From Apteryx mantelli (Eukaryota > Chordata > Aves > Apterygiformes > Apterygidae), in the NCBI RefSeq assembly GCF_036417845.1, contig NC_089981.1, forward strand, positions 84,609,268 to 84,673,267: a stretch of DNA of 64,000 nucleotides. The letters run 5' to 3'. The translations under genes were made by a program, and so were the position numbers. Below are positions 52,001-62,691 of the stretch, one piece after another (the stretch's first letter is position 1; every line of letters starts with the position of its first letter). The notes under the pieces were generated by a model, which was given only the letters and a program-made list of their open reading frames with translations, ran no database searches and was not told the DNA's origin.

Positions 52001-55000
52001 TTTCATCAAGGTTATCTGTTTGTAATTGGACGCAATGAGTTCCCATGCATGTCTACTATTCTGATTTAGAGTTGGGTTTTACTGCAACCGTATCAACTAC
52101 CTTTCAAGCTGCTGTATTGACATCCTTAAAAACTGCACCTAAACAGCGAAGAAAACATCTCCGAAATGTTGATACCACAACCTGCCACCGCTGCCGAGAG
52201 CAGCAGCTTTGTCCGCGAGTGACTGGAGAGCTGAACCTCCCGGGACGCCTTTCCAGCAGGCATCGGGGAAACTCTGCTCCTCCCCAAACTCCCTTCTCCT
52301 AGCCAGGCATTCTCACTGCAGAGTTTCAGAGATTCCTTTCAAATTGGCCACAAATAAGCTCATAGTGACAATTCTTCAAGATCTGTTTTCTTAAGAGAAT
52401 CCTATCTCCTCATTTCATTCCTTTCCTATGGAGGAGTTGCAATAAGGGGAGAGTGTGACCAAAGATACATCCAAGCGAGAGGCACAACAACCTGAAATTT
52501 TTAAGTGGCAGGAGTTCAAAATAGAGACTATTTTGTTGTTTAACCAATAGCCATAACTAAACGCAACATGAGATTTTTTTGTTGTTGTTTAAGGGTGAAG
52601 GGCTGAATTTCATACTGAAATAAATCTCCAGAATACCCTTTTTTGCTTATAATTAAAAAGCTGAAGTTTTATGGGTTTGATATTTTTTCTCCTCTCTGAC
52701 TAGCTGGTCATATTAAATCTGGAAATACTGTAGACAGTAAAAAATGAAAGCAGCAACGAACACAGGATCTCTGTATAAGGGGCATACTCCTTTCCCAATT
52801 CAATTTCTTTTTATATTCCAAGTAATACTAAGAGTACTTTTACTTACTATGTAAAATTTATTTTACTTTTGAGGACGATCACCACCAAAGCAAAAGAGCC
52901 CAACATAAAACCCACAGGAACTTGCAGAGAACTTGTAACTGGCTTTACTTCATATGGTGAAGCCCTTTATTCAACAAGAGTTTGGCCTCTATCTTTACAC
53001 TACTATGATTTTGAACAAGAACGGAGCTCTGTTATCCTGACTCATCATTTACTCTACAGAAAGCAGTTAAAGCTCCTGTGGATCCTAACCTGTACAGCTG
53101 AGCAGGAGCACAGAGGGATAAATAGTTTATTTTACAAAACAAAGAATGAATTTCTGCTTACAGGCATGTACCTCATGCCCTCAATCAATACTAAACTAAG
53201 GTACCAGGGACAGATCTTTCTTTTATGTTATTAATAGGCTGATGATATCACAAACTCTTATCTGAAATAAATACAATCTAAAAGAGAGAACAGTGTGTAC
53301 AGCATCTGCAGTTCAGAAGAGTGCATGATGAAGACGAGGTGTTAGAGTCATAGTTACTGTATTTTGTTGCTTCAGAATACTTAAAGACATTTCTGTCACT
53401 TGCTTATTTGCTTTCTGACGCTGCATTTGAATACTAATTAAGGAAATGAAAAGAATTAAACTGATTGCAACAATTTAACAGCTTGACACCACGTGAGGAT
53501 GAAGGGCCTTAAAACGTTCATTTCCACCAACAAGAACCAAGAATCCAACCATCCTCAACAGTGACTTGCTGTAGAGCTGTGCCCCAGTTTGTAACCTCTC
53601 TGCCCGTCTCTGAGGAATATTTGGAGAACACCTGTCAGCGCAAAATTGTGAGCAAGAAATTCTTTATTAAAACATTTGTGTGTGGTGTGATGAGGGCCAT
53701 GCTTCACAGTAGCCAAAACTCCTACAGATGCATGCATGCATGAAAAGGATGATTAGCTAATGAATGCTTAGCTATTTTTACAGCTATTTAACTGTTTGGG
53801 TTTTACATACCTAGGTAAACCATTTATTCCTGAATACTACGCTGCATTAACTTTGAAATTATAGCATTCCTATGTTTAATTTTTAGGGACAGCTTTTTGT
53901 ATGTTATCTTAAAATATGTGCACATTTCAACAGAAATGAATGATTCAGGTAATATTTTATCTGGTCTAAGTCACTTACAAAAAGAGTACCTGGGCAACAA
54001 GACTTATTTTGAAGCAGAAATTTAATATTTAAATTATTAGATAACTACTGATCATTTGTAGGAATCTCAGGCCTCCTAAAAAACGTCTTGGATCTCATAT
54101 ACTCATTTTTCTCTTATGATCTTAGTGCTGATGAAATACATTATAATGACTATCATGAGGACTGAAATCCTTTGCTTATTTGCAGAACAGGTACATTAGA
54201 GAAGGCTTCTTACATTGTCCCTGATCAACAATATAAAGCAATTCTGATATATGTTTCTTGGTGCTGTTGTGATATAAGAATCTTAAAAACTTTAAATGAA
54301 TCCACATACTAAACATTCTATACATACATGTTCCAGGTGACATTCAAAATAAAGAATATAAGAAAATTCCTATAAACACACATGGAGGTGCTATAGCTCT
54401 TTCTTCGATGGCATGAGATGTGTGGAGATAGGTTGGCTAGAATTTTTTTTCTGAACATGTTATGCACGTTTGATTAGGGAAAAGAAAAGTAAAAGAACAA
54501 GAAACTGCAATTAAAGTTGGAAAGATAAGTTGGAAAGGTCTTTCAAACCCGGTATTATAATCAACTCTATAGATCAGACAGAAATGCCTTTTTCCTGTGC
54601 TTGACCAAGTTGATGTTACAAAAAAGATACAATGTTGAAACTTGCAAAATTCAAACTATACAGAACAAATTCCTTATTTTCATTCTGATATGATGTGAAC
54701 ACACCTATTAAGAACATGTACTAAAAATACATTTCAAATAACTGTATGTTGAAATCTTGATTCTTTCTGAATCAGAATGCCCTAAAGGGAGATGGAGACA
54801 AAACTGAATGTTGCCTGTATGATCCCCTGTAAAACATGGAGGATATTTGACTATTTTATCTTGAGAAACAAGAAAGAATGATTTCTTCCTTGACAGACCA
54901 ACTTAAGTACAAGCAAATGCAGTAGTATATACAATCTGTTTTTTAATAAAAATCAGATAATATTCCAAAAGCTTGTATTTCTATGTGGAGATAGAGATAG

Positions 55001-58000
55001 TAGAGTTTAGATTTTCTTTTTCCTTTAACTGCAATGTATTCTTTTGCTCTCTATTGCATCCTCAAGACACAGCTAATTCTCTTATTCTGACGTGTTGAAA
55101 ACTGGTTAAAAAGCAAAAATGATATCCAGATTTTTATCTGAATTCAAACAAATTGAGTGATTCCTCACACTTTCATTCGGTAACAGATTCTTATTATGGT
55201 ACCTCCTGTTTTTTCCCAGTTGCTGTGATACAAGCAAATAATCTGTTCTGTTATTAAAATCTCATATTGTGAATCAAAAGTAATCCAGAGCTGCATCATA
55301 TATTGCAATTATTGCCAAAAATCCGACAAATTGAACATGCTGAGCAACTCAGTGTAACACAACCCTTGTTAAAGTCAATGACAACCATTTCCACATTTTC
55401 CTCCTTCACAGTCAACTCGAGACCACACAAGACAGTTACCACCAGCAAGAAGGGTAAGCATCTCACCACCACCATATTGGTGCCCATTCCTTAGCATACA
55501 AAAGACATCAAAGAACAACCACGTAAGGCCTGGAAACCTTGCTGTACCAATGCTAACATACTTTCCTTATTTCACAAAAGGCAGCACAATTTGAAAGGCA
55601 GTCTCCATCAAAGCAAAGGTACGGATTTTAATACAGCTACTGGAAAAATGGTAGGATCTGTTACCACGAACTATGGTAGGCCTCTCTGCTCCGGCTCATT
55701 ATAAAAGATCCTACTGCAGAAAAATAGGAGCCTTCCCTTCCCCAGAATTAGACTCTTCGGATTGACTATATGCTCTCGTTATATACTACGTAGGTTTATG
55801 TCCATTTAATTAATTTAATGAAGGCCCATGATGGCTGGTCAGTGGCCAGGCCTTGCCTGCAAAGCTACTGCGCGTTTCAAAAGCTGGATGAGGGGGGAGG
55901 TGGGGGGGTGCAAGAAAGAAAGAAAGAAAAAAAATTACTTTTAAATCTCCCTTCCCATCTCCAGTAACATAACAACTTGCAGCTCTAAAACAAAAGCTCC
56001 ATAGAAAATATTCTGACAGAAGATGGACAGAGGCTATTTTGACCTTCATTAATAGAGGAGAAACTACAAAATGTAAATGCAAAATTTGAGTAATTCAACG
56101 TTTGTAGTAAAATAAAGGTTATATTCTTCACTCATTGATTTTCTCTGCAACCCATATTACTGACCTTCTAAAGAAAAGAAAAAAATACATATATGAATTC
56201 TCTAAATCCTTTTTACCTGCAATATCTAGCTTGGCCCACAATTAAAATAGATTATATACTGTAACACTTGAACCAGGAATTTGATTTAATGGGCCAGAAT
56301 GACATTTCTGCTCTGACACAATCTAAAAAGATTAATATCTGTGCTCTGCTACATAGGTTCAGCATGAAGATGCTCACTTGTCACCTGGAAATAATGGATT
56401 CTACAGTTTCTCCCACCAACACATCTACCTGTCTGGAATCCTTTGCTTCACTGCTCTACACTCAGATTATTCCTTAAAAATAACCCCATTTCTTTTACAG
56501 GAATGTTGGGGGGGGGGGCATTTTTAGCATTTTTTTTTAAACACAAAGCTCCCCCTCCCCCTTCTTTGTTTGAAACACACAGCACTTTTCTGCAAAAGCC
56601 ATGAAAAATGATATTAAAAAATGGCTATTCGAAAACCAGTATAACAATCCTTGATTTTTAGTGACTGATATTCCGCAATTTTAACCAGCGTTAATACAAA
56701 CAGACCAATACAGACTGCAACAGTTCACACCCTGCAAAATGTGGCCTATTCAGTCCTTTTCACGGCGAACAGAGGAAAAAACCCAAAGGATTTTACATTC
56801 TGTGCACATTCATCCTTACATTTATCTAATCATATCATCATTTTCACACACACATATAGACTCCATTTTGCAGAACTCTGTTACTAAGGCATAAAAAATT
56901 AATACCGAAAAATAGATTCTTATTGTCTTTTTAATGTGGAAACATGTACCCTGGTAGCATGCTCCACCAGACTGTTTGCACACCAGAAAGCTAAAAATCT
57001 CTACCTCAAATCCACATTCGTACTACAAATATTAATATCACACAGGAAAATACAAAAATCCTTACCTACGAGCTGCATTCTTTCAACTGTAAAATGGTTT
57101 TATTTCCTTTCTACCTAATCTGCCCAGTGCCCGGACATATTGCAGCCTGCCTTGCAAATATTTGCTTGCTTTCCTCTCTCACTGCACGGCATCCGCAGTT
57201 ATACGGCATTACTTACATTCTCTTCCATATAAAAAAATCAGACATTACATGAAAGGAAAAGAAAGAGACAGCCCATTTCAAAGCATCTGGCAAGCCTCCC
57301 CTGGCAGGCTGCCAAGCCTCTGCTAAAGCGTCCTCTCCTCGGGAGCATGCTCACTCGAAACCAACAGTGTGTTGCTGTGGCAACACTGTAGGCAGCCTCC
57401 AAGTATGAACAGCCATTCTGTTTGCAGTGTGACAAAACCACATACTACAGGGGAAGCGAAAGGGAAACGATATTTGACCTTCCTTAGAAGACAGACTGCA
57501 CTTTATTTCTCTACATAAAGCAGCAAATGGTTCCAAGCGCATTGTAAAAATTACCCCCCCCCCCAAAAAAAGCAAACAAATCCCATAGCCGAACAACAAG
57601 GAAAAAGGCACCCCTCCCCCTTATTTGTGGATTTAAATATAGGTAATAGAAATAAAAGGAAATTCTGTAAATTCGTTTCTGAGGACACCAAGACATGTTA
57701 CCTTCCACTGTAGAAAAGGAGTCATTCAAAACATTTTACTATATTCTAATGCAGAAAAACATTTTACCGTGAATCTGAACCCAGTATTAAGCAGAGTGCC
57801 CATTTCGGACCATTTCCAGTCCCCAGTGATAGTGTTCAGGAAAAAACTAACACTGTGACTCACTTTCAAAGGTAAGTGCCGTACTGCTTTTAAAGAGAGT
57901 CTTGGGCAGCAAATAGCTTTACCGGGCTCTATGCATTAGCTCACACTTTCTTTCACTCCGCCTCGTATTTTGGTTTTAGCAGTTCAATTCGTCTTTTTAT

Positions 58001-61000
58001 CAAACGACTGTTTTCAGAAACAAGTTACTTTTATTTAACATTGGATTATTACTGTTCGGCTGAGCATCAAATTTTTGTTTCATATTCTCTCCCTATTTCT
58101 TCCTCTTTGACCCAGATTCTTTCCATCACTCCTTTCTGCCTTGAATTCTTAATTTCTGAGATTTGTCTTCAGTTTCTGCATTGGATAAGAGCAGGCTACC
58201 TGCCATCACACACAAATCCCATTACAGAAAGCTGGTAGCAAAGGCAAGATAAACAGGCCTGAAAACTCGTTAGAGTGAGTAAGCTAAGTGTGAGAGTGAA
58301 ACTTTGGCAAGTGGAACATCTTTAGGCATACAAGTTATTCAGTTATCTTTGAAGCATGACTGAAATTGCCCAGACTTACCACTACTTCTTCAGTTTTTTC
58401 TTCTCCTTTTATTTCCTCTTCATCAGTTTCTGCAGCAGCTCCATCTTCCTCATCACTGCTAGATGATTCCAGGATTTCACTTATGTCCATTTTCCAGTTA
58501 CGAGGAACACCTTTTGTGTTGAAGAACGTGCTTGCTTCCTGCAACCCTACAGAAGAAAGTGCCCTGGTTTTATCTCATCCAACATATTCAAATTACAAAG
58601 CATTTTTAATTTCCTTTATGTTGTTGTAAATTACAATGCCAATTTAAACCAGAAATGAAATTCAGAATTAAATTAAGGAAAGGTGATAAAGTGCATACTT
58701 CAGCTTTAAACAGAGTCTACCCATTTTACATCTCAAGTTTGTTGGATTTTAAAAAAAATCAATTATCAGTAACACAAGGAGCTTAGAGTTGAGATCATCC
58801 ATCCCGTACACAGCATCCATGTTATTTTCTAGGCAGATGTCTTTATGAACAGTACTAAGATCTTCACCTATTTATATGCACCATACCAAAGATAAACACC
58901 TATAATTACCCATATATATTCTGTGCAACTGTGAAGCTGCTCTGTTTCTGTATGAATGAGACAGAAATACTGTGATACAAAGCTATTTTAAAAAATAGAC
59001 CATCACAGTTAGATCAAGCAACATGAATTCCTTTGTTCTCTTTGGAAGATACGCATGTCAGAAGTTTAGACTGAAAAAGAAAATTAGGAACACTAAGGAG
59101 AAGCTACATGACTGTTTGGAACAGAGGAAAAATACACTAATGAGTAAGGGACTGAGGGGGCAGGGGAGAAGTCACATTTGTACAATGGGAATACCTCAAA
59201 TTCTTTTCCTTGAATAGGTGCGCCAAGGGGGAAGAAAAACAAAGCAAGACAAACGCAGAAAACCCCAAAACACGCCCCCCAGACACAATAAAAGACTTTA
59301 ACAAAGAGGAATCAAAAAAGTACCCAGAAGAGGTTTGTTCTCCAATAAGCCATTTGCAATATTGCTGGAGAATAAAAGACACCAGTACTCCCTTTGCTCA
59401 GTTACTAAGGAGAACTGCTCTATTCAGTCGGTTACATATACCTTTCTCTGAACTGTTTAGCCATGTACGAGCTATACGGTTAAATAGTTCAGAGAAAACT
59501 ATCCATAACTGGGCAGGTATAGAGTCATTCTTCTCCAAATATGCTTTTCCAGCTTCCAATAATCAATTGCTGAAGTATTTCCTGAGCCAAGCATTGCCTC
59601 CAGGGTCTCATATTTAATAGCTGCCGATGGAGTATCCTCCACAAATTTGTCTGATCTCTTTATGAAACCATTTGTACATTTGGCTCCACAAGATTCCTCT
59701 ATGGCAATGAATCCCACAACCCAATTACGTGCCACGAGGGAGAAAAAAAGGGGGGGGGGGGTTAAAAGAACTCCCTCCCCTTTTCTTGGATTCATCTTAA
59801 TCCTTACATCTGATCATTTTATAGGCTGCCCTGAAGTTCCTGTACTCAGAAATAGTTAATAATGACTTCCCAATACCTTCTCCTTATCATTAATGATTAT
59901 ATGAATCTTAATCAAAATTGCCTCAATACTTTGAGTATCATGTTTAATCCTTGCTTGTAAAGAAGCTGTTTCACACCTTTACTCAAACCAGAGATTTTTT
60001 TTTTTAAATATATAAATGTTTTAGAGATTTCTCCTTAACCAATTTTGTGTTTTGAGGCCTAACTGTGAGAAGCAGCACCAGAAGTTTAAAAAATATACTT
60101 ACATCCAGGTGAGACTCTGGCCTTCCACAAACACACTAAAACATGGATATTGTAGTCACATCATCCATTCAGAAATCAAACTCTGTTATTAGTCTTTTAT
60201 ATCAAATATTAATCACAGGCTATACATGTAGGCTTGTCTAATAAAGTTTCTCCTTGTTCTCTGGGTATTTTTCAGATAACAACAAGTATTTTGAACTCTA
60301 GCATGTAAATTTGGTTTTAGGGGAGGTGAATATATATTCCATTGCATAATGACATTTCATATACTCTGCCTTGAACATATTCTATTCAATTTGCATGAAT
60401 TTGGAGCAAAATGAAAGAAAGAAGTAAAAATCAAATGAATGAGACTTCTACTACGTGCTATTTTAAAGACAAGGAGGTTGTATCCCAAGCTTCTCTAATT
60501 CAGCACATTTAAAATTGCTTGCAAAAATCCTAGAGCTTTCGCTTCAAATCAACATGGGGTCACTTATTTGCAAAAGTTAAAATTATTATTACATAAGATT
60601 ATTTTTTTAAACAGCTAGAACTTATTCCAATTTACCTTTCTTAGCAGAAGACTCAGACTTTGGTAAGTTTAGAACATCTAGTTCTTTAATGTCTTTTCTT
60701 GCTACTGAGTAACTGAAAAAAAAAAAAAAGAAGGTTCTATTATCATTTTTAAATAATAGCAAGGCAAGTACTCCACTTAGAAAAATAGTAATTTCTACAT
60801 ATTCAAGACTTATTTTTCTTCCAGGTCCTTTCTAAGTATTAAAGAAATAAGGCATTTGTTATTGGGGGTCTTAATATTAAACTCAAAACCAGACTAAACT
60901 TCCAATCTTCCTCTGAAATTCAGACACTAAAAGTACTCTTGTAATTAAGACAAGTTTGTAAAGTTTCTGTATTTTAAACATTTAAGCTGCACAAATTTAC

Positions 61001-62691
61001 AAAGTGAAAATATTTAACATAAGCAGAAAACATTTTTTAAATTGTCAATCAATTAACAAGCAGTTGCTACCCAAAACAGCAAGCTAATTAAAAAGAAACA
61101 AGTCCTCTATTTTCAAACTGCATTTCTGCTAGCACAGGACAGCAATGAAGCCAGGTTTACATAACTGCATTGATACCTGGTCAATTTTTATTTTTAAATT
61201 ACAAAGTGCTCTCACAGTAAAATATATTGAAGTTGCTCTGTTCTAAACTTACACTGAATATTCAGTTACTGAATTACTACAATAGAAATGCTAACCAACC
61301 TGCAAGGAAAGCCTTACAAGTGAGTTATTATAATAAGATATTTTTCTTCTTTCTGTTATTTCAGAAAAACTGGAGTAAAACCTCAGGAATTGGACGCCGC
61401 CATTTTCTGAAGTTAAAGCCATAATACTATGGGGAAAAAAAGTAAAACAGAGCAAGTCTGCATGTTTTTCCAATAACATTCCACCTTCAGCATATAAAGA
61501 TCCAGATCAACCTAGAAGGCTGATGACACATGTCTACATTAAGAGGCCAAAATGAATAAAGCCTTCAGCTACCTAAAATATGTTTCAGTAACCAAGTACT
61601 TGCACCCTACTCAACATTATGGCTATTAAAATCACAGATTGTTCGCTTTGAAAGAGAGAGAGAAAGAGGGGTGACAGCTGGCCTTCAGCAAAGATGTTTT
61701 TAGTTACAATATGTTGAGACAGATGCATTAGAAGTACTTTATAAGGATGAAGAGAAATAATGGGAAACAGCTTTAACCCCCCCCCCAAAAAACCAGTTTT
61801 CATACTCTTCTGAATACATTACTCCTTAAGTAATACACATCTCTCTCTCCCCTACTCTCTCTTTTTTTTAAATGTTTAGGGCTAATACAATCCTTCTTTT
61901 CCCAGAAATCTTTGTTCAGATTTTTGTAAAAATTTTAATTCAACAGTTCCTTTAAATTCACTTGTCTTTTTTTAAAAAGTTGGTTAAAGACTTAGACTCT
62001 GCTATTAAAACAGCAGTGGACATCTGGGCTTTGGAGGGAGTGAGTCAATCAGATAGCCAACTATTGCAACACACCCAGAAAGACATAATAAATGAGATGT
62101 TGTAGAGGGAACTGTGAGGGACAAAAGCCAAGCTTTACAGAACAGGAATCTTCTTAAGCTAACACCTGCTTATTTCAAAGTCATTGATTTTTTTTCCCCT
62201 TAAAACAAAAAAGCATGGAAAGTTTTTGTAATCCAGCGAAATCCATCACTACAAACACAATGCAGGTAGGAGAAAAAAGAAAAAAAAACACTGAAGAAAT
62301 TAGTTGGAAGTGGACTATGAATGAGAACAATTAAAAAAAACACAGAAAAATATTTAAGATTAAATTTAATTTTCTTACAGTGAAAATAACTAGTCACCTC
62401 ACATGTTTCTCAAATCGTGCAAGATTTCAGACCCTCCTCTAAAGCTGTAAGCCATTTGTCTTTTCCACTTAGAACAAAGGTGGAACAGTAAATGCATACA
62501 AACAACACTCTGCAAAATTGTACCCTTTTCTTACAGAAATAAATGTTAATGTCTTCAGAAGGAATATCTCAGTAGCTTTTCATATTTTTCCTATATAAAG
62601 CTATTACTTACAATTTTGAATCCACAAAGGATCGAACTAAACACTGGTCCTTCTTCACCGTGACGTCGTCATTACAGCTGGGAGATACAAC
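33911..62691 (-). CDS. ARID4A: ARID4A (RBP1/RBBP1), 3' 17 coding exons, 5' end outside the window
   Basis: ARID4A is a nuclear co-repressor subunit that binds the RB pocket and recruits the Sin3-HDAC complex (family knowledge). The 17 exons join in frame to 1,107 codons plus stop. In order they give the end of the RBB1NT-like region ([15 protein letters not shown]), an acidic Ser-rich segment, the ARID domain ([18 protein letters not shown] to [12 protein letters not shown]), a long Glu/Lys-rich charged region, the chromo-barrel ([20 protein letters not shown] to [13 protein letters not shown]), the LxCxE motif LLCHE (37283-37297), a basic [14 protein letters not shown] patch, and the C-terminal coiled coil ([20 protein letters not shown]) ending NVLAVECR. 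About 195 N-terminal residues with the Tudor domain are expected beyond 64,000. Confidence 0.97.
34509..34655 (-). CDS. ARID4A: ARID4A exon p (C-terminal coiled coil)
   Basis: Encodes [40 protein letters not shown] and RLKKKDRE, nearly identical to human. It belongs to the C-terminal repression region that contacts the Sin3/SAP30-HDAC complex in this family. Donor GAAG|GTAACT. Confidence 0.98.
35586..35801 (-). CDS. ARID4A: ARID4A exon o
   Basis: Encodes [20 protein letters not shown] through [20 protein letters not shown] to RVYKWSFQL. Acceptor CTCACTACAG, donor CTCA|GTAAGA. 216 nt. Confidence 0.97.
36641..36745 (-). CDS. ARID4A: ARID4A exon n (basic patch)
   Basis: Encodes [20 protein letters not shown] then [14 protein letters not shown], a likely nuclear localisation signal. 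Acceptor CCACCTTTAG, donor ACAG|GTACGT. Confidence 0.97.
36955..38085 (-). CDS. ARID4A: ARID4A exon m, large exon with LxCxE motif
   Basis: 377 codons, acidic and Ser-rich, from [14 protein letters not shown] to [10 protein letters not shown]. Conserved blocks: [59 protein letters not shown] and [25 protein letters not shown] (37283-37297) is the LxCxE RB-pocket motif, where I recall LVCHE in human. Donor AAGG|GTGAGC. Confidence 0.98.
38993..39055 (-). CDS. ARID4A: ARID4A exon l, symmetric 63-nt exon (possible cassette)
   Basis: Acceptor TTGATTTTAG and donor AACG|GTGAGT enclose [20 protein letters not shown]. Phase 1 at both ends, so skipping it keeps frame. I do not recall this segment in the main human isoform. 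Confidence 0.8.
39264..39465 (-). CDS. ARID4A: ARID4A exon k (AT-hook-like, alternative donor)
   Basis: Encodes [20 protein letters not shown], then [11 protein letters not shown] (an AT-hook-like KRGRPP core) and a Ser/Gly-rich end PLPNGTE. An internal GAAG|GTAAAT at 39332/39333 is a second donor in the same phase; using it would drop 69 nt without a frameshift. Confidence 0.93.
39661..39745 (-). CDS. ARID4A: ARID4A exon j (chromo-barrel, end)
   Basis: Encodes [20 protein letters not shown] then a basic RKQKKKAK. Acceptor TTACCTTTAG, donor AAAA|GTAATA. Confidence 0.97.
39746..41006 (-). other. ARID4A intron i-j
   Basis: AT-rich, with an A15 run near 40450-40464. An 86-codon minus frame at 40471-40731 lacks splice support. 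Nothing recognised. Confidence 0.55.
41007..41204 (-). CDS. ARID4A: ARID4A exon i (chromo-barrel, first part)
   Basis: Encodes [40 protein letters not shown] and [16 protein letters not shown]. The chromo-barrel fold binds modified histone tails in this family. Acceptor TTTACTGCAG, donor AAG|GTGAGA. Confidence 0.98.
41205..43297 (-). other. ARID4A intron h-i
   Basis: 2.1 kb of AT-rich sequence with pyrimidine tracts at 42480-42620. No exon, repeat family or RNA gene recognised. Confidence 0.55.
43298..43551 (-). CDS. ARID4A: ARID4A exon h (charged linker)
   Basis: Starts [20 protein letters not shown] and runs as a Lys/Glu/Asp-rich stretch ending EEEERQRER. The 129-codon frame on the opposite strand is its shadow. 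Acceptor TATCCTAG, donor GAG|GTAAAC. Confidence 0.95.
43552..45504 (-). other. ARID4A intron g-h
   Basis: Contains the palindromic/tandem motif at 44148-44232 and AT-rich sequence around it. No extra exon seen. Confidence 0.6.
44148..44232. repeat. palindrome with tandem duplications
   Basis: CACTTTTAAAACACATTA (44148-44165) is the exact reverse complement of 44193-44210. A 21-bp unit beginning ATTACTTATAATG is repeated at 44162-44182 and 44185-44205. A 17-bp unit GTTTTAAAAGTGCATTT is tandemly duplicated at 44199-44215 and 44216-44232. Confidence 0.95.
45505..45733 (-). CDS. ARID4A: ARID4A exon g (end of ARID, acidic linker)
   Basis: Encodes [20 protein letters not shown], then a Glu/Lys-rich linker to [11 protein letters not shown]. 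Acceptor GCATATAG, donor AAGG|GTAAGT. 229 nt. Confidence 0.97.
45734..47229 (-). other. ARID4A intron f-g
   Basis: Includes G10 followed by a GA-rich run near 45846-45873. Otherwise AT-rich, with no recognised exon. Confidence 0.55.
47230..47327 (-). CDS. ARID4A: ARID4A exon f (ARID C-terminal half)
   Basis: Encodes [20 protein letters not shown] then [13 protein letters not shown]. Its acceptor pyrimidine tract is almost pure C on the minus strand, an unusual G-quadruplex-forming context. Donor GAAA|GTAAGT. Confidence 0.98.
47331..47360 (+). other. G-quadruplex-prone tract at an ARID4A acceptor
   Basis: GAGGGTGGGGGGGTGGGGGG, then GAACAGGGG, has four G-runs with short loops on the plus strand. 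On the transcribed sense it is the C-rich pyrimidine tract of exon f. Confidence 0.85.
47483..47577 (-). CDS. ARID4A: ARID4A exon e (ARID core)
   Basis: Encodes [20 protein letters not shown] then [11 protein letters not shown]. Acceptor TTTTATTTAG, donor AGT|GTAAGT. Confidence 0.98.
47578..49816 (-). other. ARID4A intron d-e
   Basis: Has G-rich plus-strand tracts at 48865-48900 and 49049-49075 that could form quadruplexes. No coding segment recognised. Confidence 0.55.
49817..49889 (-). CDS. ARID4A: ARID4A exon d (start of ARID domain)
   Basis: Encodes [20 protein letters not shown] then MEDRG. Acceptor TTTGTTTTCACAG, donor AGAG|GTAACA. 73 nt. It follows an 8.5-kb intron, the longest in the window. 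Confidence 0.97.
49890..58379 (-). other. ARID4A intron c-d, 8.5 kb
   Basis: The longest intron. Open frames include 50726-51217 (minus, 163 codons) and 52869-53234 (plus, 121 codons), neither of a family I recognise. Also present: a (GCAT)n tract near 53728-53742, a (GAAA)n tract near 55916-55932, a G12 run near 56508, a GC-rich patch at 52180-52300, and an X-box-like palindrome at 57371-57384. Confidence 0.55.
57371..57384. promoter_or_regulatory. X-box-like palindrome in an ARID4A intron
   Basis: GTTGCTGTGGCAAC is one base from the RFX consensus GTTGCCATGGCAAC at each of two central positions, with perfect outer half-sites (GTGTTGC/GCAACAC flanks). It lies in a locally GC-richer stretch (57280-57430). 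Confidence 0.45.
58380..58546 (-). CDS. ARID4A: ARID4A exon c (acidic segment)
   Basis: Encodes [35 protein letters not shown] and a Glu/Thr-rich tail to EEVV. The [15 protein letters not shown] block is near-identical to human. Acceptor CTTCTGTAG, donor GTG|GTAAGT. Confidence 0.97.
58547..60635 (-). other. ARID4A intron b-c
   Basis: AT-rich, with a G11 run near 59751-59761 and a 135-codon plus frame at 59210-59617 that resembles no family I know. No exon recognised. Confidence 0.5.
60636..60712 (-). CDS. ARID4A: ARID4A exon b
   Basis: Encodes [20 protein letters not shown] then SSAKKG. A T-rich acceptor precedes it and the donor is AAAG|GTAAAT. 77 nt. Confidence 0.97.
60713..62611 (-). other. 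ARID4A intron a-b
   Basis: AT-rich intron with C/A simple runs near 61777. Nothing further recognised. Confidence 0.55.
62612..62691 (-). CDS. ARID4A: ARID4A exon a (RBB1NT-like region)
   Basis: Encodes [20 protein letters not shown] and SFVDSKF, matching human [20 protein letters not shown]. Acceptor GAAACTTCAG, donor AATT|GTAAGT. 80 nt, phase 0 to 2. Confidence 0.97.
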
